Positions 12,760 to 22,985 of a stretch of 64,000 nucleotides of DNA are shown in pieces. Origin of the DNA: Agapanthus africanus (taxonomy: Eukaryota > Streptophyta > Magnoliopsida > Asparagales > Amaryllidaceae). Where the stretch lies: positions 620,587,348 to 620,651,347 of the forward strand of contig CM057342.1 in the NCBI GenBank assembly GCA_030015575.1, given 5' to 3'. Under the pieces are notes generated by a model. That model had not been told where the DNA came from. It ran no database searches and was given only the letters and a program-made list of their open reading frames with translations. The translations under genes were made by a program, and so were the position numbers. Within the stretch, counting starts at the first letter, position 1; each line of letters opens with the position of its first letter.

Positions 12760-13480
12760 GGCTTTAAGGATCGTTAATCTCATTTGAGACTAAGATCAAC
12801 TTAAACGTTTGTTAAGGATACGTTAGTCTAATTTTAGACTAAGATCAACTTAACCATTTGTTAAGGATACGTTAGTCTAATTTTAGACTAGAATCTACTG
12901 AACAGGATCATTTAGATCCAACAAAAGAGCATTTGGGCTCTATTGTTTTAGTTTAGGGACTTTGCGGTCCATAAGTTTAAGGAAATCATAGTCCATGGAG
13001 TTTAAGGACATCATAGTCCATAGTTTAAAGACGTCATAGTATCTAAATTTTAAGGACATCATTGTCCATGGGTTTAAGGACCCCATAGTCAGAAGTTAAG
13101 GAGATCATAGTCCATGGGTTTAAGGACCCCACAGTCCGAGGTTAAGGACATCATAGTCCATTGGTTTAAGGACCCCACAATCCATGGGATGTCTAGTTGT
13201 CAGGACCCGTCACCTCTCTGAAGAAGTTGAAGGATTACAATGACAAATATCAGAGGAGTGAAGAGATGTACCCTTGAACCAATGTTGATTGTAAGATCTG
13301 TAATTGGATTGATTTAAGGATCATTAATCTCGTTTGAGATTAAGATCAACTTGAATGTTTGTTAAGGATACGTTAGTCTAATTTTAGACTAAGATCTACT
13401 TAACAGGATCATTTAGATCCAACAAAAGAGCATTTGGGCTCTATTTAGGGACATTGCGGTCCATGTTCAGATGCAAACAT
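12760..13480. repeat. Two copies of a palindrome block flanking tagtcc repeats
   Basis: A block with TTAGTCTAA-tt-TTAGACTAA palindromes (first at 12823-12842) followed by 'aaaagagcatttgggctct' occurs near 12760-12970 and again near 13310-13460. Between them (about 12955-13195) are roughly eight short repeats of the form 'tttaaggacatcatagtccat'. Confidence 0.7.
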
Positions 13481-13714
13481 GGGTTTGGAAATGCACCAGA
13501 TAGTTATTGGCCATTGGGACCCACCACCTCTCTGAAGACGTTGAAGAATTACAACGACATGTATCAGCGGTGTGAAGAGATGTACCCTTGAACCAAAGTT
13601 GATTGAAAAGGCTCTGGGAATTATTTTGAATGTCAAGAGTATGGTTGGAGTTCAGTTTCAGGAGGTCTTGCCTCTGGAAAGCTTAGCTAGTTTAGGCTAA
13701 GATTGGCTTGGATA

Positions 13715-14808
13715 TAGTGTTAAACACTAGAGTACAATCGTCTATCACGTGCTCTCACGTGATGCGCTTAAAATAGTGTTAAACGCTAAGGATGAAGCGC
13801 ATAAAATAGTGTTAAACACTAAAAAGAAGCGCTCACGTGGGGTCACGTGAGGTGCTTGAGTGTCGAGTCCAAACTTCCTTTATTTTATTCTCAGAATATG
13901 CAAGTAAGTGTTAAACACTTAATTTTCATGGCTATCACATGATGGGTCCCATGCATTGGATATTAAAAGGATTTTCTAGGGGTCACGTGAGGGCGCCCAT
14001 GCGTTGGATATTAATCCTTCAGCTTTTTCCATCTTCTCTTTTTTAAAGAGGTGTTTGTCAGGGGTCACGTGGGGACACGTGAGGCACCCAAAAATCGGTT
14101 CTGTCCTTTTTATTTTAAGAAGTCTATTCAAGGGTCACGTGGGAGCACGTGACCTAATTTTATTCGTTCTCTTTTGGTCATTGAGGGGGAGAGTCACGTG
14201 TTCCCACGTGATCATGTTGGTACTTGATCCTTTTACGTGCATGGAGAGATAAATTCCTTATTTAAGAATTAAATTTTTCTTATAGGGTTAAACCCTAATT
14301 TTATTTAGAAGAATTAAATACCTATGTGTTCGAAAGAATTAAATTCTTTAAAGTCAATTCTCCCTCTAAATTTTGGATCTGCATGGCAGAATCTCCCCAA
14401 TGAGAATTAAATTCTCAACTTATGGGGGGATTTGCTTCTGCAGATCTATTACCCTGAAGAAGAACTAAGTTCTTATATTAGGGCTTAAACCCTATCTTTG
14501 TTGGAGCAATTAAATTCCTATGTGCTATGTGGGAGAATAAAATTCTCTGAACTTAAGTCCTCGCTTAGGCTTTAGATCTGCATGGCAGAATCCCCCCGAT
14601 GAGAATTAAATTCTCAACTTATGGGGAGATCTGCTTCTGCAGATCTTCAACCAAAGGAAAACTAAGTTCTTATTCAGAAGAGTTAAACTCTTAGTTTGAG
14701 AATTAAATTCTCCTTTTGTTTTGTGGGAGCTTATAAAATGATCTCTTACCTAGGGTTTCTTTCTTTTCTGAAGGGATCTTTTTTTCTCTCTAGAGAATTA
14801 AATTCTCT
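13715..14808. repeat. Odd palindromes centred on A
   Basis: Short palindromes of the form arm-A-arm with varied arms: TAGTGTT (13715-13729, 13807-13821), AAGTGTT (13906-13920), AGGGTT (14284-14296), AAAGAATT (14333-14349), TGAGAATT (14401-14417, 14600-14616), AGAACT (14461-14473), AGAGTT (14679-14691), GAGAATT (14698-14712), AGAGAATT (14792-14808). Each is followed by A and the exact complement. Confidence 0.75.
13746..14210. promoter_or_regulatory. Cluster of eleven G-boxes (CACGTG), five pairs at 10-bp spacing
   Basis: CACGTG starts at 13746, 13756, 13834, 13844, 13984, 14066, 14076, 14136, 14146, 14195 and 14205. Five pairs read TCACGTG-N4-CACGTGA with N4 = ctct, gggt, ggga, ggag and ttcc. 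CACGTG is the plant G-box bound by bZIP and bHLH factors. It lies in the presumed R-U5 part of the Tat-1 LTR. Presence is directly seen; any function is inferred. Confidence 0.75.
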
Positions 14809-14863
14809 CTTTTTTTTGTATTCTCTCTCTGCTGTTCTCCCTCTCTTCTTCTCTTCTTGGCTC

Positions 14864-14873
14864 CTATTTATAG
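14864..14873 (-). promoter_or_regulatory. Likely TATA box of the Tat-1 LTR
   Basis: The minus strand reads CTATAAATAG inside CCTATAAATAGGAGCC, followed downstream by a purine-rich stretch. This is the usual look of a plant LTR promoter and supports the U3-R assignment. Confidence 0.55.
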
Positions 14874-15299
14874 GAGAAAAAAAAAGAATCAATTTGTTTA
14901 GTCAATCTTTCATTAAAAGATTTTGATTGATTTTATAACCAACATGATCTTTTAGATCACTCGGTGAATTTTATTCACCATTGGATTTTTAATCCCAAAA
15001 GATATTTTGTTTGTTGTTCCTGACAAATTTTAGGAAAATATTTCCTTTTATAGAACATTTCTATAAATTGGTGATTTTTAATCACCATTGGATTTTTAAA
15101 AAATCCAACGGTGCACCACTTTACTGAGCGCAATCTTTTTGTTTGGAAAGATCTAGAAAAATATTTTTCCAATTAGGGTTTTTGATTCCCTCTTAATTAG
15201 AATTTAATTCTATTAGTTCAGATGGTTTAGGAGTTTATCACATGTTGGCAGGTGACCCCATTTGATAAAGCATTCAAATTATAACTTAATTCTATTGTT

Positions 15300-16022
15300 T
15301 CAGAGAGAGAGATAGAAATAGTCTGTTTAAAAAAAGATTTAAAAAAATATGATAAATATATTTACAGAGAGAGAGGGACGTGAGAATTGATCTGTTGCTA
15401 AATTTTAGTTATGAAAATATTATTTAGTTAAAGAAAATTTTAAATGAGATTAGGAATATAATATTATAATATTAGTCCGTTTTGAGATTTTGGTAAATAC
15501 AAACCTACTCCAAAACACGCCCGGGTCGGATCTAAAAATTCAGATTTAAAATACGAAAAATATATGCGACTTCCAAATTTTAACATGAAAACCTAGTTAA
15601 AGGAAATGCATACCCCCAAGAATGGATGCACGTACGTGTGCGTAGCCATCCAAACACGTCCGTTTCACTGAACGGGACAAGAACAAGATGCGCGGATGCT
15701 ACTACGGGGTTAGCGGTATCATGCAGGTTATGAAATGCAATTTTAAATTATTTTCTGTGACCTAAAATGTTATATGATAAAAGATACAATATCAGGTAAA
15801 ATGCCTGTATGTACTAATCATGAGATGCACGTGTCCATGCAACAAGTCAATGTAATCTATAAATAAGAATCAAACAGGTTCACGCAAGCGGGTCGGGTCG
15901 AATGCAATATAAAGTGTAAAAATACCATTCGCTCCCACAATACGTTAAATCAAGAATATCACGAATAAAGAAATACGAGAACTGGAATTGGTATAAATGG
16001 ACTCAGTTGTTACAATAACTTA
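15300..16022. other. Unassigned stretch within the presumed Tat-1 LTR
   Basis: No coding sequence and no motif recognised. It separates the A-centred palindromes from a captured Angela leader fragment. It has gagagaga runs at about 15302-15312 and 15366-15375 and a GC-richer patch near 15630-15710. It may belong to a decayed insertion; no target duplication was found. Confidence 0.35.
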
Positions 16023-16322
16023 AAATGATGGGACTTCATTAATGAGATTATTGAAATAAAAGAAACCTAAAGATGTTGTGGAATCGAATTTTCAAAAACA
16101 GGTAGCTCTAGTTCTTTCTTTGCATAGCGGTATTCCTTGTAGAATATCCAGCACCTTATTCGATAAGGAAAGAGCCGAGATCCCTTCACCGGGAGTGACC
16201 TCTTTAGCGAAACTAGCAGATGCTACAAACTCGGTTTGTCTTTTAATTGCTTTTATGGTTTTTGCTTTGCATAGTGGTATTTATGAAATATCATGCACCT
16301 TATTCGATAAGGAAAGAGCCGA
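16023..16322 (+). repeat. Angela leader fragment inside Tat-1
   Basis: About 300 bp closely matching the Ang-2 leader at about 6321-6600, including both TCGA-loop hairpin blocks, the 'gtagaatatccagcacctt' run and the 'gccgagatcccttcaccggg' run. No Angela LTR or coding sequence adjoins it. It is either a remnant of a nested element or a segment picked up by template switching. Confidence 0.7.
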
Positions 16323-16332
16323 CGAGCCTTGA

Positions 16333-16702
16333 GAATTTAATTCCATTCCAAAGAGCTTAGTTCTCTGTTCAAAAAAATTTCAGAGTTTAACTCTATCCAT
16401 ACAAAAAGAATCCCTTTTCAGGTAAGAGTCTTGAACGGCCGAGGAGCTTTTGTAGAAATTTTCTTTGGATTTTATATCCACACCAAGGATTTTTTTTCCT
16501 TTTAAAAAAGAACTCATCATTCTGAACTCTAAGAACGCACGGTCTTTAGGTAGTAAGCCCCCAATGTTGGGCATCTTTCTCTGATCTTAAGAGATTGATG
16601 ATGGTACCCATTTCTTTTGGAATTTAATTATATTCCAAAGAGCTTAGCTCTGAAAATTTTCTTGGAATTTAATTCCTCTGTTCAAAAACGGAATTTAATT
16701 CC
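16333..16702. repeat. Odd palindromes centred on T
   Basis: Same architecture as at 13715-14808 but centred on T: GAATT (16333-16343), AGAGTT (16382-16394), AGAGCT (16639-16651), GGAATT (16664-16676, 16690-16702). Since an A-centred palindrome reads as T-centred on the other strand, this cluster is in the opposite orientation. Confidence 0.65.
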
Positions 16703-17018
16703 TCCAGAAAACTTAGTTCTCAAATAACACTTCTTGAGATTTTCATCTTCAGTTATTCTTGGCAAAATTTTAGGAGAGATATTTCTTGGATTTCGTCCAG
16801 AGTTGGTGATGAGTTTTTTTCCTTGGGGAATGTGTAGAGATGTTTGACATCCACTTATTCATTTATTGAGAATCTTCCTTTGTTCTCGTAATGATTACCA
16901 TGCCTCATCATTAGTGAGCCGCCATCTTGATTTTGTGGGGCCCCTGTGTTTTACAACCAATGGTCCCATGAAATAAGCGGTCTGTCGCCTTCTTCCGCTG
17001 TCTTTTTATATACATATT

Positions 17019-17026
17019 TATAAATA
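17019..17026 (+). promoter_or_regulatory. Likely TATA box of the antisense gene
   Basis: TATAAATA, 54 bp before the ATG at 17080, in a TA-rich stretch at the outer end of the presumed U3. It would make the LTR edge act as a promoter on the opposite strand. Confidence 0.5.
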
Positions 17027-17053
17027 TATATACACGTTTGGGTTTCATTAACA

Positions 17054-17068
17054 GTTTCCTTTCCTTTG
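17054..17068 (-). other. Candidate Tat-1 polypurine tract
   Basis: The minus strand reads CAAAGGAAAGGAAAC next to TGTTAATG, proposed as the plus-strand primer beside the 3' LTR. Confidence 0.4.
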
Positions 17069-17079
17069 TTTTAGAAACA

Positions 17080-20000
17080 ATGACTTCTCTTCACTTTCCC
17101 TTTACCCGCTCGGAGGCTACTTTTCCTCAGTCACCGTCTGATGAAGAGGTGATGGCAATGATTAAGGCTCATGACCCGGACTGCGCCAATCTACTTTTGT
17201 AGGGAACCTGGTACGGTCATATCATCCGCGGTCACCGAAGCTTTTTTTGTGAGGTGCCAACAGAACCTCTCTGCCCGTTCTTGCCGATGGACCGTCCGCA
17301 GACTGCTTTTGCTGTAGAGGTGGCGGATTGGACTCATTCAGGCCGGCTAAAGCCATCGACAGTTGGGATACCAAACCAGCCTGTGCTGGCCATAGACATC
17401 TTAGGGCGCCGTATCTGCCAAGGTGAAGCCCAGCCCTGGGGACAAGTTTATAAGATAGGGCTTACCCCTCGCCATCCCAAAGGCTATCTTCTCTAGGCTC
17501 GTTATATCCTGTCCGCCCATCGTGCGTGACTGCAGAAGATCGGGCTTTACCAGGCGGTGTACGCGTCTCTCTTCCATTATCAGTCTCCTCATGTATGGTG
17601 GGTTAAAGTTTTCCTTAATCAGTGGAATCTTCCCACCAACATTTTCTTATTAGGGGACCACGAAGTTTCGATTTCTTTGGAAGAGTTTCGTGAGATCTCA
17701 GGTTTGCTGATCAAGGCAGTGCCTTACAAAGAATTGTTGCCTTCTGACGAGTATGCCTTCGAGACTGTGCCCGCTACGCTTGACGGTTTGTCGACTGAAA
17801 ATGCCGTCCGCCACAAGTACCTGAGTCTAATCAAGACTCTGGGTATTTTTGAGAAGCTGTTCACAGAGTCAGAGGGATAGGGCGTCACTTTTAAAAGCTT
17901 TATCGCCTTCTTCCTTCGTAGAGACGTCCTATCAAAGTCGGCTCCGAAGTTCGCGAATATCAACGACCCCTTCGGGTTTGGTTTAAATAAGCTACCGGCT
18001 AGAGAAGAAGATTTGCCACGGTTCTATATTCCAATCTTGTCTGCTGTACCTTTTGAGTCGATTGCAGCTCCTGGCATAGATGACGAAACTTTCTTTGTCG
18101 GCTTTATCAGCGTTTGGCTCAATTGGTTTGTCGTTCCAACGCATCGTCGATTTATGAGAGCCTCGGTCATTTACCCTGCTCATCGCATTGCCGAAGGGGC
18201 ACGACTAGCCGTGGGCATTGCAGGGTTATCGCATCTGTACCATGGGCTAAGCACTGCATCCAATACCTCAACCCCAGGCATGGATGTGGTGAGTTTCTCT
18301 CTTCATTATTTTACATCATGGATTGAGATGCACGTGCTAGAGGCATTTGCTGAGCACCAGAGACCCGAATTTTATGATGCTTATACTTTCCCGCGGCTCA
18401 TGAGATTGGTGGACGCTTCTGCTCCTGATCCGACTCAGTTAGGGGCTCTTCGTGTGCTGCTTAATCCTTATGCCCATGAAGGCGGGATGGTTTTTAATGA
18501 CCGAATCCTCTCTGCTCCCTCGGGACCTGTCCAGCAACTGTTTGATTCATTGAAAGAGGGAGCACCATCTTTGAAGCCCAGGGAAGCTATGCACTTGTAT
18601 TCGATCACGCCGGGTTATTTGGTATTCCGCCGAAATGATGCGGTTCTTTTTATGCGGTATAATCCACACCACCTTGCCCGGAAATTAGGTTATGACCAGG
18701 GTGTTCCCTTTGAGGCATTCATGGTGGAGCATAACTCTTCTCTCGAAGTTGTTCGCGATGCTACCCATCATTTCATGCGGCTAAACACCGGTTCTCATTT
18801 CATGATCCCCGAGGCCAGCTATATTCCGAGGTGTGTGGGGGCTTTCACGGGTTGGTACCGTCACCGAGTTAGTCCTATCATTGCTGAGGAGAGGAGGATA
18901 CTTTTTGGGCTTAGAGCTCCCGCCCTGCTCTAGGCTACGGGAGTCCCGCTGCAACCGCGGGCAATGGCTCGCCCTCCCTTGAGGGGTGTTGGCGCCTTAC
19001 TTATTCCTGAGGCGGATGATGCGGGTCTGACTCCTCCCACAGTTGGCATGCCAATGCGCACTAGAGCTTAAGCGAGGGCTTCTGATAAGGCACCAGTAGC
19101 AGTTCCATCAGCTGCGGCTTCAGCAATGGCAGTGTCATCATCGGTAGCACCGCCGAGAGAGGATGCTGAAGGCAAAGTGGGTCAACGTCGTACCAAAGCG
19201 CCGAGGGGAAGGAAACGATCATCTTCCAGCGCCTGTTCCGGATCGAAGCGAAAAAAGAAGACAGTCACCGGCCTGCTTGACTTTTTAACGGAATCCGAGC
19301 CTATCATTCAAGACGAACCAATATCCATGCAAGAGCCGGATGATGGTCTTCTTTTTCCAGGTTCATCTGCCGAGGAAGCCGCACAATTGGCTGAGGCTAT
19401 AAGGCGCTCCCAGGACGAGACTGAGAACGCGCGCGCTCCAAAGAGTCCTTATCCTGCCGTAATATTCTACGAAGACCCTCAATTAATACAGCAAATATTC
19501 ATAGGTCCTCTGGAAGAGGGAGGCGAGATAGCCCTCAAACAGCCTATCTCAGCTGCTTCCGAAGATGAATTGTCATTGTGGACCGGCGTCCATGAATCTA
19601 CCTTTGAGCCCCGGTGAGCATACCTTCTCAGGAAGGAACGTCGGCTTGAGAAAGCCATACTAGAGGCGTCTTGGCGTATCGGTATGCATGTTTTCTGTAT
19701 TTTTCTTTCGGCAAGTAATCTATTTCACTTTCTATGTTTTCTTATCTTTGTAAAACTTTGCAGGGACTTCGGCAATGGCTTCGAGTCGCGCCTTGACCGT
19801 GGACTCTGTAAATATCCCCGATGAGACACCAGTAGGTGTGGAGGGGGTCGCTACAGTTGCTATTACTGGGGCAGAGCTTCCATTGGTGGCTTCCGTTCTC
19901 CCGGTGCTTGCTCTCTCGGAAGAGGCATCTTCATTGGCCGCAGATTCAATGGATCTTTCTGGGGACGGCCTGGAGACTATGGGACAGGTAGTCGAGGCCA

Positions 20001-21259
20001 CCGTCCTTTCATTAGAGTCTGCAGCGGTGGCTGCTGCTCCTCAATTGGAAGCTGTTATACCGGCCCATGTCCTCGATGATGTGCCTGGGGGCATGGAGGA
20101 GGCTGCCGAAGCTGCTATCCCTCCAGTTCAGTACGGGAGGAGCATCGAAGGTAGCCTTCTATATTTTATTTTAATAATCTCTCCATCATCTGAACCTTTC
20201 CGTCTTTTCAGAATTACGCGGGTTGGCGGCGTCTATCGCTGATCTGTCTCCTAAAAAATCCTTTCAGCGTTTGATAGAGATGGCCCGCTCCGCAGGAAAT
20301 ATCCCCTCAACGCATCGTCCTCCCTTCCGGGCAAGGTTAGTGTTATTTGCCTTCTTCATGGCATTATTATTATTTCGTATAACAATGCTGATGTCTTCTG
20401 TAGTTCTAGAAGCTGACGACGAAGTTGAGATCCTTGACGGGCCTGGGGATCTTTTGAGCCCTTCTTGCATGACTGTGGGTATGTAAAGTTTCGACGTTGT
20501 TCCATCTACTCTTTGCTTGCAACTCTCGCTGATTTCTTTTTATGCATCTTAACAGCTTTGCCCGTTCTTACCACGCTGGAATCTCGCATCATTATGCCAC
20601 CCGGCCCTTATGCTCTATGTGCATCTGAACAAATGGCGAAGCTAAGCCTTCACTCTTTGTCGGCTCTGATCGAAGACCTTCATGCTGGTAGCTCGCTCAC
20701 AGCCGAAGAATTTGCTGCCGAAGCCAACATTTCTCTCCCGTTCCTTGCTGCTTACCATGGTGAAGCATTGGTGCATGTCTGAGTTGAGTTTTGTCATCGG
20801 GTGGAGGCTTGCTTACATAGTCTTGAGTGCTCGCGCCTTCCTTCAGAGGTTGTGGCTACAAAGGCGAGCTTGCGGGGGCTGATTGATCAGTGCGCCGCAA
20901 ATATGCTGTCATGTGAGAAGAGGCTCAACCGAAAATTTTCGGAGAGGGAGCTGGCTTCAAATGAGCCAGGGGAACTTCAAGCTTAACTTACAGCCAAGAC
21001 CACTCGTGCGTATGAACTCTGGCGGGTGCTTCAAAAAGCTATCAGGGAGGTGGTAGCTATTGATAAAGCCGTCCTCTTTACTCGCGAGATGGTTGAAGCC
21101 TATAAAGTTACCGAACAGGAGCTTGAAAGTGGGCTCACCACATACCAGGCCCAACAGTCTCAAGCGGAGGCCTGTCTCATAGCGATAACAAATTATGAAG
21201 CCGAGGCCCAGCGGAAAAAGGATGAACTGACAAATCTATTAAATCGTCCGCCGGCTTGA
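17080..21259 (+). pseudogene. Antisense plant-mobile-domain gene of Tat-1, with introns
   Basis: One frame runs from ATG 17080 through the PMD-like region (motifs LEEFREISGLL near 17680, FVGFISVWLNWFV near 18097, AEGARLAVGIAGLSHLYHGL near 18190), a basic nuclear-localisation-like patch (RGRKRSSSSACSG then SKRKKK, near 19205-19260), acidic low-complexity sequence and a C-terminal coiled-coil-like part (20800-21259). Likely introns: 19682-19763, 20151-20211, 20336-20403 and 20479-20555, all GT...AG. Removing the first, second and fourth keeps the frame exactly; the third does not, which suggests a local indel or wrong border. In-frame stops at 17200, 17494, 17527, 17878, 18931, 19069, 19615, 20780 and 20984 make it a pseudogene of about 1300 codons. 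It lies between pol and the 3' LTR in antisense, as extra ORFs of Retand/Grande-type elements do. Its role is unknown. Confidence 0.75.
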
Positions 21260-21366
21260 AAAAAAATTGTATATGTTTCTTTTTATTCTTCTTTTGTACA
21301 TACTCCTTAATGAGAGTATTTTTTGATTCTTTCATAAATTGTACTTTGTATTCGTTTTGATTCATG

Positions 21367-21372
21367 AATAAA
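21367..21372 (+). promoter_or_regulatory. Possible polyadenylation signal of the antisense gene
   Basis: AATAAA about 110 bp after the end of the antisense frame, in T-rich sequence. Confidence 0.35.
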
Positions 21373-21503
21373 AGAAATATTTTGCTTCATGGTGGTGTGT
21401 CCCTTTTAGTAAATGCATTTTGTGGATAATCTATTTTGATCTCCTTGTAGGACAGCGATGGCTTAGGAGTCAGGTTCAGATCTGCCTCCTAAGGCTTTCC
21501 AAC

Positions 21504-21690
21504 TTTATAAGCCGTGAGGGTCTCATAAAGATTTTTCTCCCTACGAGTCAGGAGGATCTCGTAGGTGTATTTTCTTCTTAGGAATCGTGGGGATTCCTAA
21601 GCGTGTTTTCTCTTGAGAATCATAAGGATCTTACAAGAGAATTTTCATCCTTACAAGTCGAGAGGACTCATAAGTGTTCGATGAGTTGAC
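21504..21690. repeat. Hairpin block 1 of the Tat-1 3' UTR
   Basis: Five hairpin-like units about 37 bp apart with a shared loop like CGTGAGGAT. The clearest are CCTACGAG/CTCGTAGG (21540-21565) and CTTAGGAAT/ATTCCTAAG (21577-21601). The block recurs at 46432-46590 and 46769-46945. Confidence 0.7.
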
Positions 21691-21732
21691 CTACCCCTGA
21701 GTCAAAGCATTGCTTCGACGGGGAGGTCGAGG

Positions 21733-22215
21733 GTTGACTTTGGCCATATGGGGTCAGGATTGACTTTAACCATACGGGGTCATGGGTTGACTTTAGCCAT
21801 ACGGGGTCAGGATTGATTTTGGCCGTACGGGGTCAGGGGTTGAATTTAACCATACGGGGTCAGGATTGACTTTGGCCGTATGGGGTCAGCAGTTGACTTT
21901 AGCCATACGGGGTCAGGATTGACTTTGGCCATATGGGGTCAGGGGTTGACTTTAGCCATACGGAGTCAGGATTGACTTTGGTCGTACGGGGCCAGGGGTT
22001 GACTTTAGCCATACGGGGTCAGGATTGACTTTGGCCGTATAGGGTCAGCAGTTGACTTTAGCCATACGGGGTCAGGATTGATTTTGGCCGTACAGGGTCA
22101 GGGGTTGACTTTAGCCATACGGGGTCAGGATTGACTTTGGTCGTATGGGGTCAGGAGTTGACTTTAGCCATACGGGGTCAGGATTGCCTTTGGCCGTATG
22201 GGGTCAGGGGTTGAC
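21733..22215. repeat. Tandem array, about 31-bp unit in 62-bp dimers
   Basis: Roughly 15 copies of 'ttgactttagccatacgggg' plus 'tcagg', alternating between gccatacgg and ggccgtacgg versions. It lies in the Tat-1 3' UTR, a place known to generate satellite-like arrays in Tat elements. Confidence 0.85.
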
Positions 22216-22690
22216 TCTCGGTTGTCTGTGCACCGCCAAGTTCTGGAACTGGGAACTTTTCCGCGGCTCGGCTTTGCTGACGTTGCGCCTGTTATAACGA
22301 GACGAATGTCGAGGTAGTCTCTAGGTTATCTGTGAACCGTCGAGATCTGGAACTAAGGACTTTGCCATAGCTCCGTTGGTTGATGTCGTGCCTGCATCCT
22401 GCTAGAATGAGGAGGAACGCCGTTGATGATCTCTAGGCTATAGATGTCGCCGTCGAAATCTGGAACTAGGGACTTTGCCATAGCTCCGTTTGGTGGATGT
22501 CGCATCCGTTTCCTGCTGGAATGAAGAGGAACTCCGTAGATGATCTCTAGGCTGTAGATGTCGTCGTCGAAATCTGGAACTAGGGACTTTGTCATGGCTC
22601 CGTTTTGTGGATGTCGCGTCCGTATCCTGCTGGAATGAGGAGGAATGCCGTTGATGATCTCTAGGCTGTAGATGTCTCCGTTGAAATCTG
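22215..22690. repeat. Tandem array, about 114-bp unit
   Basis: The marker 'tctggaact' starts at 22242, 22346, 22459 and 22573, with a partial fifth unit near 22687. Units contain 'gactttgccatagctccg' and 'gatctctaggctgtagatg'. Non-coding. Confidence 0.8.
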
Positions 22691-22928
22691 ACTCTCCATT
22701 TGAAAGAGCCTGGTGGGATGATACGATTCCTTCTTTGTTTGTGCCCCTGGATTGTTTACAGGGATCGATGTGATCTCATCTGTAGGGAAAAAAGTTTCAT
22801 TTCATTTTTTTCCCACGATGCTCTATCATTTCAACTTTTTGTATCGCGAAAGTCGTGATTGCCCCAAAATTTCGGCTATTTTGCACGGTGCCCAATCATT
22901 TCGGCTATTTTTTTTTTGTTTTTACTCG
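22691..22928 (-). other. Tat-1 3' UTR left of the Ang-3 insertion
   Basis: Contains 'gcccctggattgtttacagg' (about 22742) and copies of 'atcatttcggctatttt', both also found on the far side of Ang-3 (46141-46330 and about 46660), confirming that the two sides were once continuous. Confidence 0.75.
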
Positions 22929-22985
22929 TGTAGGGTCAGCATAGCACCTTGTGAAGGTTTTGGCAAGAATCAACCATGCTACTTT
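22929..22985 (-). repeat. Ang-3 3' LTR, first 57 bp
   Basis: Starts TGTAGGGTCAGCAT and matches the start of the right LTR at 41731; it resumes at 33628 after Ang-4. Confidence 0.9.
22981..22985. repeat. Ang-4 target-site duplication, left
   Basis: acttt, repeated at 33623-33627 directly after the other LTR. Confidence 0.92.

Larger units (their letters stand above)
12354..17053 (-). repeat. Presumed Tat-1 3' LTR
   Basis: The left end TGTTCACCGCC lies at the break in the Ang-2 LTR. The right end is proposed at ...TTAACA (17053) because it is followed by a purine tract on the minus strand (17054-17068). A minus-strand TATA box at 14864-14873 fits a U3-R border. Without the second LTR the right edge is not proven; a shorter LTR, for example ending near 12610 before another pyrimidine tract, is possible. 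It contains the 'taaggatacgttagtcta' repeats, ggtcc repeats, paired G-boxes and odd palindromes described separately. Confidence 0.45.

Noticed and set aside
22353..22595. 80-residue frame with internal repeats
   Set aside because: Translation of the 114-bp tandem array in the Tat-1 3' UTR.
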